From Carettochelys insculpta (taxonomy: Eukaryota; Chordata; Testudines; Carettochelyidae): a stretch of DNA of 64,000 nt. The DNA is taken from NCBI RefSeq assembly GCF_033958435.1, contig NC_134141.1:97381001-97445000 (forward strand). Direction: 5' to 3'. Below the pieces are notes generated by a model, which did no database searches, had not been told where the DNA came from, and worked only from the letters and a program-made list of their open reading frames with translations. Shown here in pieces: positions 53,141-64,000 of this stretch (positions are counted from its first letter, which is position 1; each line of letters starts with the position of its first letter). A program made the position numbers and the translations under genes.

Positions 53141-56100
53141 GATTCATTTGCCTCCCTATTGTTGACCTTTGATATTAATGAAAATGATCATCACAGATCT
53201 CTGTTTTTGGAAGAACCACTGACTGGTTCATAGCTTTGGAAGATTGATTTGTTTTTTAAATGATTATATAAATAGACAAGCAGGAAATCTTGATTTAAAT
53301 AATTGATTTGAAGTTGTTTCATATTGATACTTTTCTGAATGAGAGGTTCACATTCATTGGCTGATAACCACTAAATGTGTCAATTTACAACTAAATGTAG
53401 CTATTGCACTCTATTTTGATGATTTCTTTTTGCTAGCCGGGAGGATACGCAATAGCAATACACATTTATGTAAGAAATAATATAGCTTAACTTACATGTT
53501 CATATTCTTACATTTCTGTTTTTATGGTAGAATATGGTAAATGATGCCTTATTATTCTTTACTACAGATTGTGTGTGTGTGCATCTCTGTGTGTGCCCAT
53601 GTGCATGCAGTCATTTGAATGTGCATTTTCATTTAATATAAATATCCAATCAGCATTTTAAAAAGTATTCCTTAAATAAAACTATCTAAAATGTGCTGGA
53701 TTATTGAGGAAAAAATACCAAAAATGTTTTGAATTTAAAACTAATTGGTTTATTAAACAAAGGCAGTATTATCTGTAATAAGTGGATTGAATCATTTGTT
53801 TCTTGCCACCATGTCTTTCAAGATTTTAGAGCTCGTAGACCTCATCCTCTGAACTCTTGTTTTAATCATTGATTAAAAGAGGGAAACAAGTTTGCCTGCT
53901 TTTTCAGCTCCCAATTCATTTCACATTTTCAATAAATTAATTATTGAACCAGACCTGGCGCTAGCTCATTTGGGTCCTTAGGCAGGAATGTTTTGTGGCT
54001 CTCCTTACCCAATGCATTCTAAAAAAAATGAAAAAGGGGAACCTTCTTGAGCTGCTGACAGCCCTAAACAATTTCTTAGGCGTTGTCTCCGTTACAGAAT
54101 TAAGGTGACCTAAGAGTTTGGTTGAAGTACAGCCTCAGCGGTTTTTGTTCACATTAGGTCCCCATTGTTGTAATGTCAAATTTATTTTTAAATAGGTTTA
54201 TTTTTAAAAATTTCTTTTAAGAAACAAGAAATCAAATTTTAAATAATAAAATATTTTAGCATTGTGTTTTTTTTATCCAGCCTGAGCTGTGTAGGGATAA
54301 TGCCACTCAGATGGTCATGGATAACCCTAGTGTTCAAGTAAGCTCCCTCCACAAGCTGGATGCCTGCAGTTAAGGTATTTCATGTGCCTAAGAGGCCAGA
54401 TGAACTCAGGTGAAAGGTTAGACTGCTTAAGTCACCTTTTAGAGCACAGAACTAAGAATTTCTGAATCATACCCCACAGGTCTAACAATGACCATTTCTG
54501 TGGCCCTTTTTCCAGTAACCTAACTTTCCTTTCTTACCCTTTCTGCCTGTAAAAGGTTCGTCATATCTGTAGTATCTCACGGAGGAACTGAGGTAATAAG
54601 TTAACTAAGGACCATTAAGTGCAATGTAAATATAATAACTTTTATGTTCACACAGCTTTCCACTAGCTGGATTTCTAGTGGTTAGAGGCTTTGGTTTGTT
54701 TTCAGTAACCCGCTAAATGTTGGCATCGGTACACTAATCATACCACAAACAGCTAGGTTCTACTTTTCCTGCAGATGAAAACTGGGAAGATTTACCCCTC
54801 CCCATTGCTTTTTTATATAAAACACATCCATGAAATGTAGGTGTACGCTGAAGAATCAACTTGTTGACAACCCCTAAAATCCTTATGCTTGCAGCTGGTG
54901 TAATGATATGATCAGTTTGGACAGGTGTTGAATGTTTGAATATTTTTGCGGTGAGTGGATGGAAGATGAGCATGCAAAGTAATCATTTCAGAGGCCCAGA
55001 GAAAAGGTGTAAGACCAGCTGTGTCTGGTTTACCAAGATATATACATTTTTTTATTGTGTTAAGCTCAATCAGTATCAGTTATTTCTTTCTCTTGAAGTT
55101 ACACACAAACCTTCTTATACTTGCTATCTAAGTATTTTAATTATTTAAGTGTTCTAAAATGTAAGCATTTTCATGTATTGAAAATACTGGACCTCCTTGT
55201 TGATGTAAAACTCTAAATTATGTTGATGAAACTACTGTGAATTGAGGAAAAATCTACTCAAATTTTATTTAGTGGCTTTTAAAAAAGGGTTATTGTTTTA
55301 CTGCTATTTATAGTATTCACTAAAAATATTCTTACCTTGATACTGTTTCAAAGCACAAAAATTGGCAGGGCCAAAGATCTTTCATTGGGGAGGGGAAAAT
55401 TATTTAGTTAAGTCCAGAACATTGTAATAGTGATCTGCTTGGGAGAAGGCAAGTGCTTATTTCCTCAAACTTTTGACCTGGAAAGAATTGCTGGGCTAAA
55501 TGTTTTATATACTAGGTGTGTTTTGTTCTCTATTATATTTGGAACTGCAAAATTTCATTATGTAAACCTTTCTGTTTGAGTTCCTATCTTGAAAGCTAGA
55601 CTTGTAATTGGTGAATGCTGCTGATTTTCCTGGATGTACATTTATCTTTATAAACCTTTTCTTGTTTTAGAGACTGCATTTCATTCATAGTGGTATGCAG
55701 CTGTCATTGTCACATGTTTCTAATATTTTTAAATTCATCTTTCTAAGATAGACATGGAAAGAAAAACTAGCTGCTCAGAACACTTCATTAGCAAGAAAGT
55801 AGTTGAAGTTCTGCCATAGATTCTTATGGGAAACTATACAATTCTATTTGGCTAGTTAAGATCTCCTTGGGAATTCATATCTTTGAATAACTAATAGTGC
55901 TTTTCTGAATATGCTGTGGTAGACAAACCATGCTTATTGTGTAAATATATAGTTACTAATGATACCAGGACATATGTAAGTATTTAATATCCATAAATTG
56001 AGCTCATTTTATCATGAAAAATCACTGAAGTAATTTTCAGTACTTTGTATTGTAACTTACGTTCAAGCCAACAGTCTATAATTTAAGCAACTGATTCTTT

Positions 56101-57624
56101 GACCTTTATAAAACCTTTGTCTTGGGTATACAGTTGTAAGCCAAGTATCTCTTAATGCAAACAACTGGGTTTCAAAAATCAGCTGATTCTTTCCCTTACA
56201 CTTACTCATTTGAATCTGATTACCTATATAGTCAAAAACAGTGCTCAGTCAGCATTAATCAAGGTTCTAACACAAGTAGTATTTTAAACATCAATAGGTT
56301 TCATGGGAAATTACAAGAATCTAGGATGTAGGGTTTTGGGGGGTTTTTTACAGCATGTTCTTTCAGTTTTTTGTGGAGCAATACTCTTTAAACTCAGATG
56401 AGTGACAGTCAACAAGTATCTCCAGTAAAATGGGGACAAATGAAACATACTTCCTTCCTTAAAAGAGAAATTCAAGACCCCCCCCACCCAAACAAACCAA
56501 CAAAAAAACCTTTTCATCCTTTTCACCAACTGATCTTTCATTCTCTGTTTTTTCTGTTCAAGGAACATGTCGGTGTACCCTAATACATGCTCGTATTTCT
56601 TGGATTACAGCAGTCTTGGTCTTAGAAAAGTGGAAATTCTGTTGGAAAATTGTTATAAATTTTTATTTCCAAATTATTACTCATGCAAGCTCCTTAAGGC
56701 AGAGAGGCCATATTATTCTCTTTGTTCATTGCAAAGAGAATGATTGATTAAAATTCAATATTGTAAGACGGGCAGGAGCTGTGAAAGATCCTCCCCACCC
56801 ACCCACCCACACTGCTCCGTCATTCCTGAGCTGCTGTCTTGGGTTTCTCCTGAAGAAAGTCCTCCATCATGCTTCTACTATACCCTATAAAGCATCACTT
56901 TCTTTTCTCCTCTCAAGCTGCATTAGCCTAATACTCTGCCACTATGTAATGTGAAACTCATTACAATATTCTCCCTCTCCAATTCACCAGCCTGACAATT
57001 CTCTCTCATTTTTAATTACACTAGGGAAAGATGTGTTTTGTAATAGCTCTTGTATCAATCAGGACCAGTGGTAAACACTGTATTTTAGGAATATAAAAGT
57101 AAGATCTTACACATGCTTCTATGCCACTTTCAGAAGAGACCATGTTTTTGGTCTCAACCCATTGTTTGGAGGGGAGTAGCAGTTCACAGGCTGTCTGTAG
57201 TGGCACTTCCTACTGGTCGCACTGGGAATTAGCTCAAGTGCTCAATAGGGCAGCCTTTTCTGGCTGGTGTCTCGCCAATCATCACTCTGCATTCTCTTAA
57301 CTCTCCAGCTCTGAACCTGCATTGCTTGCAGGACCACAGTGTCCTCTTTAGGACATTGCCCTCCGGCCATGCCCCCTACTCCAGTCTTTCACCTTGCTCA
57401 GATATCAGCCGTCCTTTGTCTCACAACAGCCACATGAAGCCAAAGTCTAGTTGCTCACCTCAGGGGCAAGCTGCAGTCTGTATAGGCCAGGCCCCAGTGA
57501 TGCCTAGATTCTGTGCATGCGGGAAGAGAGAGGGGATCCAGGCCCACCAACTACTCTGTATCCTGACTTAGGGACTTTCTGGTGGCAGCCTTATCTTGCC
57601 CTCTTTCACTCTTCTCTAATCCGT
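53141..57624. other. Long stretch without recognised genes
   Basis: About 4.5 kb of AT-rich sequence. A GTGTGT stretch occurs near 53572-53594 and a CCCAC array near 56796-56811. Open frames such as 56311-56568 (minus) and 57326-57571 (plus) carry no motif I recognise. From about 56760 the GC content rises a little, but I found no exon-like signal. Confidence 0.42.
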
Positions 57625-58192
57625 CTCAAGACATAAGAAGTCATTTTTCCACTCTACTCTGCGCTGGTTAGGCCTCAGTTGGAGTATTGTCAGTTCTGGG
57701 CACCGCAGCTCAAGAAAGATGTAGAGAAACTGGAAAGGATCCAGAAAAGAGCAGCAAGAATGATTAAAGGTCTAGAGAACATGACCTGTGAAAAAAGGCT
57801 GAAAGAATTGGGCTTGTTTACTTTGGAAAAAAGAAGACTGAGTGGGGACATGATAGCGGTTTTCTGGTATCTAAAAGGGTGTCATGAGGAGGAGGGAGAA
57901 AACCTGTTCTTCTTGGCCTCTGAAACTAGAACAAGAAGCAATGGGCTTAAACTGCAGAAAGGAAGGTTTAGGTTGGACTTTAGGAAAAAGTTCCTAACTG
58001 TCAGGGTGGTCAAACGCTGGAATAAATTGCCTAGGGAGGTTGTGGAATCTCCATCTCTGGAGATATTTAAGAATGGGTTAGATAAATGTCCATCGGGGAT
58101 GGTTTAGACAGTACTTGGTCCTGCCATGAGGGCAGAGGGCTGGACTCGACCTCTCGAGGTCCCTTCCAGTCCTAGTATTCTACGATTGATAT
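57625..58192 (+). mobile_element. CR1 LINE 3' end with intact C-terminal frame
   Basis: A 5'-truncated CR1. The open frame 57679-58107 (142 codons) is the C-terminal region of the second CR1 protein. It begins in the EYCQFWAPQLKKDVEKLE block and continues through QKRAARMIKGLENM, LGLFTLEKRRLSGDMIAVF, ETRTRSNGLKLQKGRFRLDF and PREVVESPSLEIFK. Unlike the other CR1 copies here, this frame has no stop or shift over its whole length. The tail CTTCCAGTCCTAGTATTCTA CGATTG closes it. The truncated fragment has no reverse transcriptase, so it cannot move itself. Confidence 0.93.
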
Positions 58193-59980
58193 CCTGGACC
58201 ACTTCCCCATGATGCCTTACACCTTCTTGGCCCTTGGGTCAAGGCCTACAGCTTGGCAGGTATCAGACTGGAGCCTCACTCTCTGCTCCCACAAACCTGC
58301 CCAGGACTGCTCTTCTGTCCTGTGTACTTCCTCTTGGGAACCAGTCCTGCACCTTCCCTCATGAGGACCCAACTATCCACTGCTCTGCTGAGCAGCTCCT
58401 TATAAATGGGGCTGCCCCAGCAAACCACCCTCCAATTGGCTCCCTATGAGCTTTTTCCTTACTGGCCGAGGCTCTGCACAGGCTCCTTCCAGCCTGCTTT
58501 AATCTTTACACCTGGAGTGTGGGCGATGTACCCTTTTAAATATATAAGATTAATTGGTCAATTAGAGGGCTCTGCTGGAGCAGTTCACTATGCAGCTTAC
58601 CAAATGCCTTCAGCTTTCTGCATTACTTGAACTTGGAAATCTGTTCCCTTACAAGAGATCAAATAAGAGTGCATATAGCACACTCTGGGTTTTCTTTTTT
58701 GTTTTGTTTTGTTTTTTGTCTTCTCTGTTAACTACATGCTGGATATCAGATTTGGTTGGTAGTGGTGTAAGTCAGAGCTGGCTGAAAAATTTGACAGTTC
58801 GTTTGCCTGTCAATCAAAATGTTTCACAGGAACATGTCAACTTTGACGAAATTTCTGAAGGGAAATTTTAAATGTTTAATTTAAAGTTACTTATATATAT
58901 AAAACACCACATTATGTAGTTGAGTTTGAAATTCAGCTGTTCAGTCTGATTTACAAGAAAAATGGTTTTGAAATGCTGCAGTCTTCCCCCAGCATGAAAA
59001 GCACTGATCCTCGCCATCTCTAGTTTTATTTTTTAATATTTTTATAGCAGGTAGTTGAAAGACCTGATCATTATGTATTTACAAAAGAATAGAAACAATA
59101 TTATAATTCTACCTAAGTCTTTTTCTCCCTCCAAACCTCTTGCTATTACTCAAGATTTAGCTGTTCAATGAAGTTGATATGAATTCTGTTTAGAGAAAAC
59201 ACAGCAACAATTCGAGTAACAAACAGATAAGGATGACATTGTTAAACTAATGTTTGAGAGCTTTTTTTGACCCTTTCCTCCCCATGTTGTAGCCAGGAAG
59301 CAGGAGGCAGCTAGTTGGTTGGTAGCCAGCATCAGCGTGCAGGTGTTAACTGCCTTTTGACACAGTGCAAGAAAAACGGGATATGCTGCTTCTAGACTTT
59401 GGGTGTTAGATATGTTCTGCAAAGACGGGCCAGGTCCCCTCTACCACTGCAGGTGGAATCAGCTCCTGTGCCTGCCTTCCTTATACCGTGTCAAAAGGCT
59501 GCTGCTGGCCACATTGTAGTGTGAGCCCTGAGAGAGATCTGGGGATGGGAATATTTGTCCCTGCTTGGCCTCCCCGTATTGCCCTGGGAAGGCACAACTC
59601 CAGGTACAAGGAGAGACAGGTCCATCCTGGGGTCCAGCCAGACATGGAGGGTGGAGAGCACCAGACAGGAGACAGTCTATTGGTCACTCCCCCGTGTGAG
59701 AGGTGCATGAGTGTGTTTGTGTGTGATCTCTCCCCGTACAAACCCTAAAACCTTACAGATAAATAAAAGGTATTATGCAGTATCTTTCTTTAACAAGGGC
59801 TCAATCAACTTTAGTGCCTCTGAAAATCCACCTTTCAGATTTAGTGCCACTTAATCATGTGCCTGAATGTGGACACCCAGAACTGAACATTGTGGCCTTA
59901 TTGCTTTCCTTATTTATAGATATTAAGATTTAATCAAGGAGTGCACCTTGCAAGGATTTATCTTGGGACACAAGACAGGA
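58193..59980. other. No gene recognised
   Basis: Mixed composition. Frames open on both strands over the same bases at 59481-59748 lie in a GC-richer block and have no known domain. A GTTTT array lies near 58698-58717. Confidence 0.4.
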
Positions 59981-60296
59981 CAGGTTGAACTTCTCTATTC
60001 TGGCACCCTCGGGACAGGTGCTGAGCAATATGCTGGACCATGAGAGGTCAGTACTGTCAGCCGCAGTACCAACACTTCTGCTTCTTACTGATCTCTTAGA
60101 AGACATTTAGGGGTAAATTAGAGCTAAATAACAGCACAGAACACTGTGATCCGGGACTGGTGACTGTACACAAACTTTATGGGACCTCAGTAAATTTGAC
60201 CACACCTTTGGTAAGCGGTCATTTAGCTAAATAAAATCATGCCACATTACAGGTGTTGCTGGATGAGACAGTGGAAGACTTGAGAGAGTCAATGTG
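59981..60296. mobile_element. Tigger-like non-autonomous element (about 316 bp)
   Basis: The left end CAGGTTGAACTTCTCTATTC and landmarks GGCACCCTCGGGACAGGTGC, AACTTTATGGGACC and GACCACACCTTTGG match the 2727-3046 family. The right end (TGAGAGAGTCAATGTG) is degraded, followed by TA. It is more complete internally than the copy at 30550-30789. Confidence 0.65.
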
Positions 60297-61387
60297 TAGT
60301 CACCAAATGTATTGTATTGCATAGATGTTGTTAGATATTACTCTGTGTGTTTATAAAATATCTTTTATCAACATCTTCCACTATAGAATTCTGGTTTGCG
60401 ATCTTTCATTAGTTTTGCAATTCAACCTATGTAATCTCTGGCTATATTGAATTATTAGAGCTCTTTCACTTAACATTTGCTTCATAGGTTTGAGAATCAT
60501 GTGTGTAAGGCACCATATCTAAAGGGGTGCGTGTGTGTGTGCCAATATTTTGCCTTTATTTCTTTACTTTTATTAGATTAAGAATATAGGGCTTAAATGT
60601 GTATTTTATGCATTTCTCTTAGGCATACATGCAAATGTTCGTGCGCAAACACAAGCAGTTAATCATTCCAGCGAGAAGGTTGATTTTTAAAAAATATTGT
60701 TAAACAAGTCAAACTGTCTGGCACACACGAGGAAAAAATCAAAAGTGCCACATGCAAAAAGCTTTAAAATGTAGCTCTGCTTTGAAAAATAACTACATAA
60801 AAAGTCACCTTTCTCAACCGATCTGTTCCCTGTATGTGTATCATAACAAAAATAGATTTATTATTTAACTGTGAGGAATCAACATGGAGGTGGCTTCTAT
60901 TCTGACTCATGTATAGCCTTCCAGAATTCGTTAACCATTGCACCACCAATTCCAGTCCATCTCATAGGCCCTCTATTGGAAGCAGACTATGAAGAAACTG
61001 AGGTGTAACTTTGAGCATAATTGTGAATTTCAATTTCCAGGCTGAGTTTGAAGGCTGTCATTTAGAAAAACTGGTTTTCACCCTCAACTTTACAAATTTT
61101 GAAGAATCTCAATAACTTCAATGGGTCTACTCAGAAAGTGAAATCTTGGTCCTAGTCAGGTCAATGGCAGAACTCTATCTGATCTTAGTACAGCTAGGAT
61201 TACTCTGAGTGTATAAAATGAAGGCAGTGCACCAGACTTTTAAAGAACAGGGCTTTTCCTTGTAAACTGAATAGATTGGATCTAGCGAGTATGGGACTCA
61301 AAAAGAAGGGAATCTTAGTGGTTTTAGGGTCACTTTTTTGAGTAGAACCATTTTTTAAAGGAAGCATGTATTAATTAGACAAACACC
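60297..61387. other. No gene seen
   Basis: Non-coding AT-rich DNA with a short GT array near 60527-60541. Confidence 0.42.
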
Positions 61388-61470
61388 TTTTGGAGATGAT
61401 TTAGATGATGCTTGGTCCTCCAATGTGTATGTGACTGGACCTCCTTCTGGTCCTATGATTCTATGATAAT
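61388..61470 (+). mobile_element. CR1 3'-end fragment
   Basis: GATGATGCTTGGTCCTCC, GTGACTGGACCTCC and TCCTATGATTCTATGATA are the last about 80 bp of a CR1 with the classic ATTCTATGATA tail. Confidence 0.8.
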
Positions 61471-61603
61471 GGTAGTAAAATTACAGAAAGATTATATTAA
61501 GGTTCTAGGTAATGTGATATCAGAAATGTTCCTTAGGTATTTGAATTTCAGCCTACCACTTCCTTCTTGATTGATTGGTTTGGTTTTAGGATTTGTTTTT
61601 CAT

Positions 61604-61745
61604 GTAAGAATATAAAAATGGCCATAACGGAACAAACCAATGGTCTAGCTAGTTTGGTATCCTGTATTCTGTTAGTGACCATTGCCAGATGCTTCAAAAG
61701 GAAAGATAGAATAGGGCATTTCTAAAGTGATCCATCCGGTGTGTT
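61604..61745 (-). mobile_element. CR1 3'-end fragment, minus strand
   Basis: TAAGAATATAAAAATGGCCA, CAAACCAATGGTCTAGCTAG and GCCAGATGCTTCAAAAGG are the complement of the 3' untranslated end found at 30400-30510. It is the same CR1 subfamily as 29166-30510. Confidence 0.75.
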
Positions 61746-62640
61746 TTCTTGTACTAGATATTTCACTTGTTGATGACAATGGCTTGAATATAGAGCCACT
61801 GATGAGTAAAGACCTACTGCTTTGTCAGAGACCTACAAAAAGATGCCTTTTTTCAGAGTTAATATTCACTAAATGTCTACATATCTATCTTCTTACTTAA
61901 TTCAACCAATGCCATTTGTAATGTAGTTCTATGAGTAGGCTTGGAATAGTTAATTCTTTTCATCCATAAATGTTTATCAATGGCAATTTCACTAAATATA
62001 CATACAAACCAATGGGGAAATATTCCCATTGATAATCATCAGAATTTACTAACAAAGAAAACCTTTACTTGCAAACTTACTAATTTGATTTACATTCGTT
62101 TGCTTTGTACATTTTGCATGTGGCTTTGATGATTTGCATCTTACAGTTAAAAAGAGGCAACATTTTGAATCTCAGCATCTTCAGGTATTTTACATATTAT
62201 ATCAATGCCCACTGCAATATGGTAACACCCTGATGACTTTTTGTTTTGTAATGTCTCTCTAAAGAAACACTAACTGTTGCTGTGATTATTTTGTTTCTGA
62301 TATTTACAAGGCAAAGGTTTTTTTAAAGTATATTAAAATTTCCAAAATAAACCAATTGTATGGCCCTTCCCATAATTTTCTGTAACTCTGAAAATATGAG
62401 TAGTTAAAAAAGCTTAATGCTGAGGACAGTGCTCAGCTGCATACCATATGGCAAGATGACAGTACACTCTATTTTGTAATGATACTCAGTCTGTACAACA
62501 TGGCAGCAGAATTAATGTTAAGGGTTCTTAAAACTTTTGTATTTCCTAAGTTAAAATTTTGAGTGGAAATGCTGTTGTACTAATATTTTCTACATATTTT
62601 CCCTTTTAAGAAATAGAAAATATTTAGTCTTTCAATGGTC
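61746..62640. other. No gene seen
   Basis: AT-rich non-coding sequence without recognisable repeats. Confidence 0.42.
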
Positions 62641-63110
62641 TCAATTAAGTTTTGGCACTCACATCGGACTGAAGTATAAAGGGCAGCAGAAGCTGATCTT
62701 GGTATTGTTTTATGTTTGTCTTGGAAGAAATGTTTGCTCAACATCAGTGCACATTCGGCGAGGGGTTAGCCGCCTCTTGTATTAACCTCAGTGGGCCAAA
62801 AGGGCGCTTGGTAGAACAACTGTGATCTTAGTGCCTCTCCTTCTTTCTGACCTGCTTGTATCTGTTGTTAACAGCTGGTAATAACATCCACTTTTAACGG
62901 TGGAAGGAGCCACATGTACACTTTTTCCAGCAAGCAATGGCCATTTGGCAATATGCCAGTCATTGAATATTCACTGGATGTACTTCTGCCTGTTTATGTA
63001 GCAGATAAGGCTGAACAAAGCCTCTATCTTCTTTTCCCTGTCCTTGGGTTTCATCCCCTCTTGTCAATGAAGAATACTGTATAAATAACAGTTTTATATG
63101 TCCCTACACT
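62641..63110. other. Candidate conserved non-coding element
   Basis: A repeat-free stretch that keeps about six CpG dinucleotides in 300 bp (62660-62910, e.g. TTCGGCGAGG, TTAGCCGCC, GGGCGCTTGG) within DNA where CpG is otherwise nearly absent. It has balanced composition and no open frame. It shows several short motif-like strings, such as AACAGCTGGTAATAACATCC and TGTTGTTAACAGCTGG. Retained CpG in single-copy AT-rich DNA is what old constrained enhancers can look like. There is no direct evidence of function in the sequence. Confidence 0.3.
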
Positions 63111-64000
63111 GAACAGTTTGTATGAAGATTGGGTTTAGTCACATGCAAACATCAAATATTTTTCCTGGGTTCACCTTAAATAAATGCACTTAGAAAATAC
63201 ATGGCTTAGTCTTTCAATCAACAAGATAAATCTGGTGGAAATAGTCTCCTCTGCTAGTTGAAATCCTAGCTGTTGAAAATAGGGCTCTCTATGTGTTGTC
63301 CTAAAGCATTGACTTAAGATACTAACATTGAGTAGTTTTGGTTGCTGATCCTTTTTCTACTTTTCTGTAACTATTGAATTATTTCATGTAATATTTCTGA
63401 ATACATCACAGTTCGTACTAGTGCATTAATTTTATATGGTATCCTGTAAGTCAGCTCGCAGGATTCACCCACAAGTTATTGGGCTATGTGAAGGAATTGC
63501 TGGGAGAAATCTCTGGAGTTTATTATGAAGGGTGTAAAATTAGGTAATCAAAATGGTCCCTTCTGTTCTTAAAATCTATGGATATGCATCTAAGCAGCCA
63601 CATGAACATATATAATAAAATATAACTCCATAATAACAAATACTGAAAATCTAACATGTCACTTGTGTGACATGCTGAACCTCCACTGGCCTGGAAAGAG
63701 AAAATGTCACCCTTTTTTTTTTTTAATGTGGGTATCTGATGTGATTGTGCCAAAATCTGATGAGTGTTTGTTGCCAATGCTTTGAGTCAGTGGTGAAAAA
63801 AAAACATATGTCATAGTATTTAAAGTTCAGATTCAAATGCCAATTTCTCATAATGCCCTTAGGCTTTATCTGACTGAAAAAAACCTCACACCCACCACCT
63901 GTGGTTTAGGACATGCATATTTGTCTAAAAAAGAAGCTACAATAGCAATGGATAGATGGTTATTCTGTTCTTTGAGTGTCTGCACATGTGTTCCTGTTTT
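63111..64000. other. No gene seen
   Basis: AT-rich non-coding DNA to the window end; a T run near 63713-63724. The minus-strand frame at 63523-63777 has no motif. Confidence 0.42.

Noticed and set aside
1..64000. tRNA-derived SINEs or tRNA genes
   Set aside because: I looked for A-box and B-box pairs (GGTTCGAATCC-like) and found none that I could support by eye.

Overview
The window is vertebrate nuclear DNA, most likely from a turtle and possibly a soft-shelled turtle. The assignment rests on the repeat content: CR1 LINEs ending in the ATTCTATGATTC-type tail, Penelope-like elements with GIY-YIG endonuclease remnants and their characteristic 3' tails, and many short inverted-repeat transposons whose ends read like GGCTATGTCTACACTAG. 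It was made from memory of such genomes, not by a search. No host protein-coding gene, tRNA, rRNA, CRISPR array or bacterial-type feature can be supported. Almost all open frames are short chance frames; the few with recognisable protein similarity are decayed retrotransposon pieces. The window is intergenic DNA or the inside of a very large intron.

Layout. 1-3 kb: two Penelope-like copies head to head, then a Tigger-like inverted-repeat element. 4.1-7.1 kb: a palindromic Penelope tail insertion with an exact 14-bp target duplication, followed by two 5'-truncated Penelope-like copies with endonuclease remnants. 9.1-12.1 kb: foldback elements of several families, including a second palindromic Penelope insertion. 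13.1-14.05 kb: a 683-bp near-perfect palindrome (two 333-bp arms, about five differences) beside a more diverged third copy of the same unit. 16.2-19.15 kb: GC-rich blocks, one possibly the 3' part of an LTR element on the minus strand. 26.4-28 kb and 34.0-35.5 kb: two CR1 copies of one subfamily in opposite orientation. 29.1-31.3 kb: an old CR1, a Tigger-like fragment and a hAT-type element with an 8-bp target duplication. 37.4-41.5 kb: two pieces that may be halves of one LTR-type element. 43.0-45.6 kb: the longest CR1, reaching into its endonuclease domain. 45.9-46.95 kb: a hAT-type element with an 8-bp target duplication and a foldback element nested inside it. 48.0-48.96 kb: a long inverted-repeat element. 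50.4-51.6 kb: foldback elements and a 34-T run. 57.6-58.2 kb: a CR1 3' end with an intact 142-codon C-terminal frame. 59.98-60.3 kb: another Tigger-like element. 62.64-63.11 kb: a CpG-retaining single-copy stretch that could be a conserved non-coding element.

The most interesting theme is the Penelope-like tails. Two tail families share a core that reads CTGANGA, then a hairpin, then GAAAGC, the layout of a hammerhead ribozyme. These tails repeatedly occur as inverted pairs with the 3' tails facing outward. At least two such pairs are bounded by matching target-site duplications, so each pair entered the genome as one unit. Penelope-like elements carrying hammerhead motifs are already known as a class. 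What may be worth describing here is the palindromic insertions and the large palindrome. All family names come from reading the sequence and need a repeat-library search to confirm.
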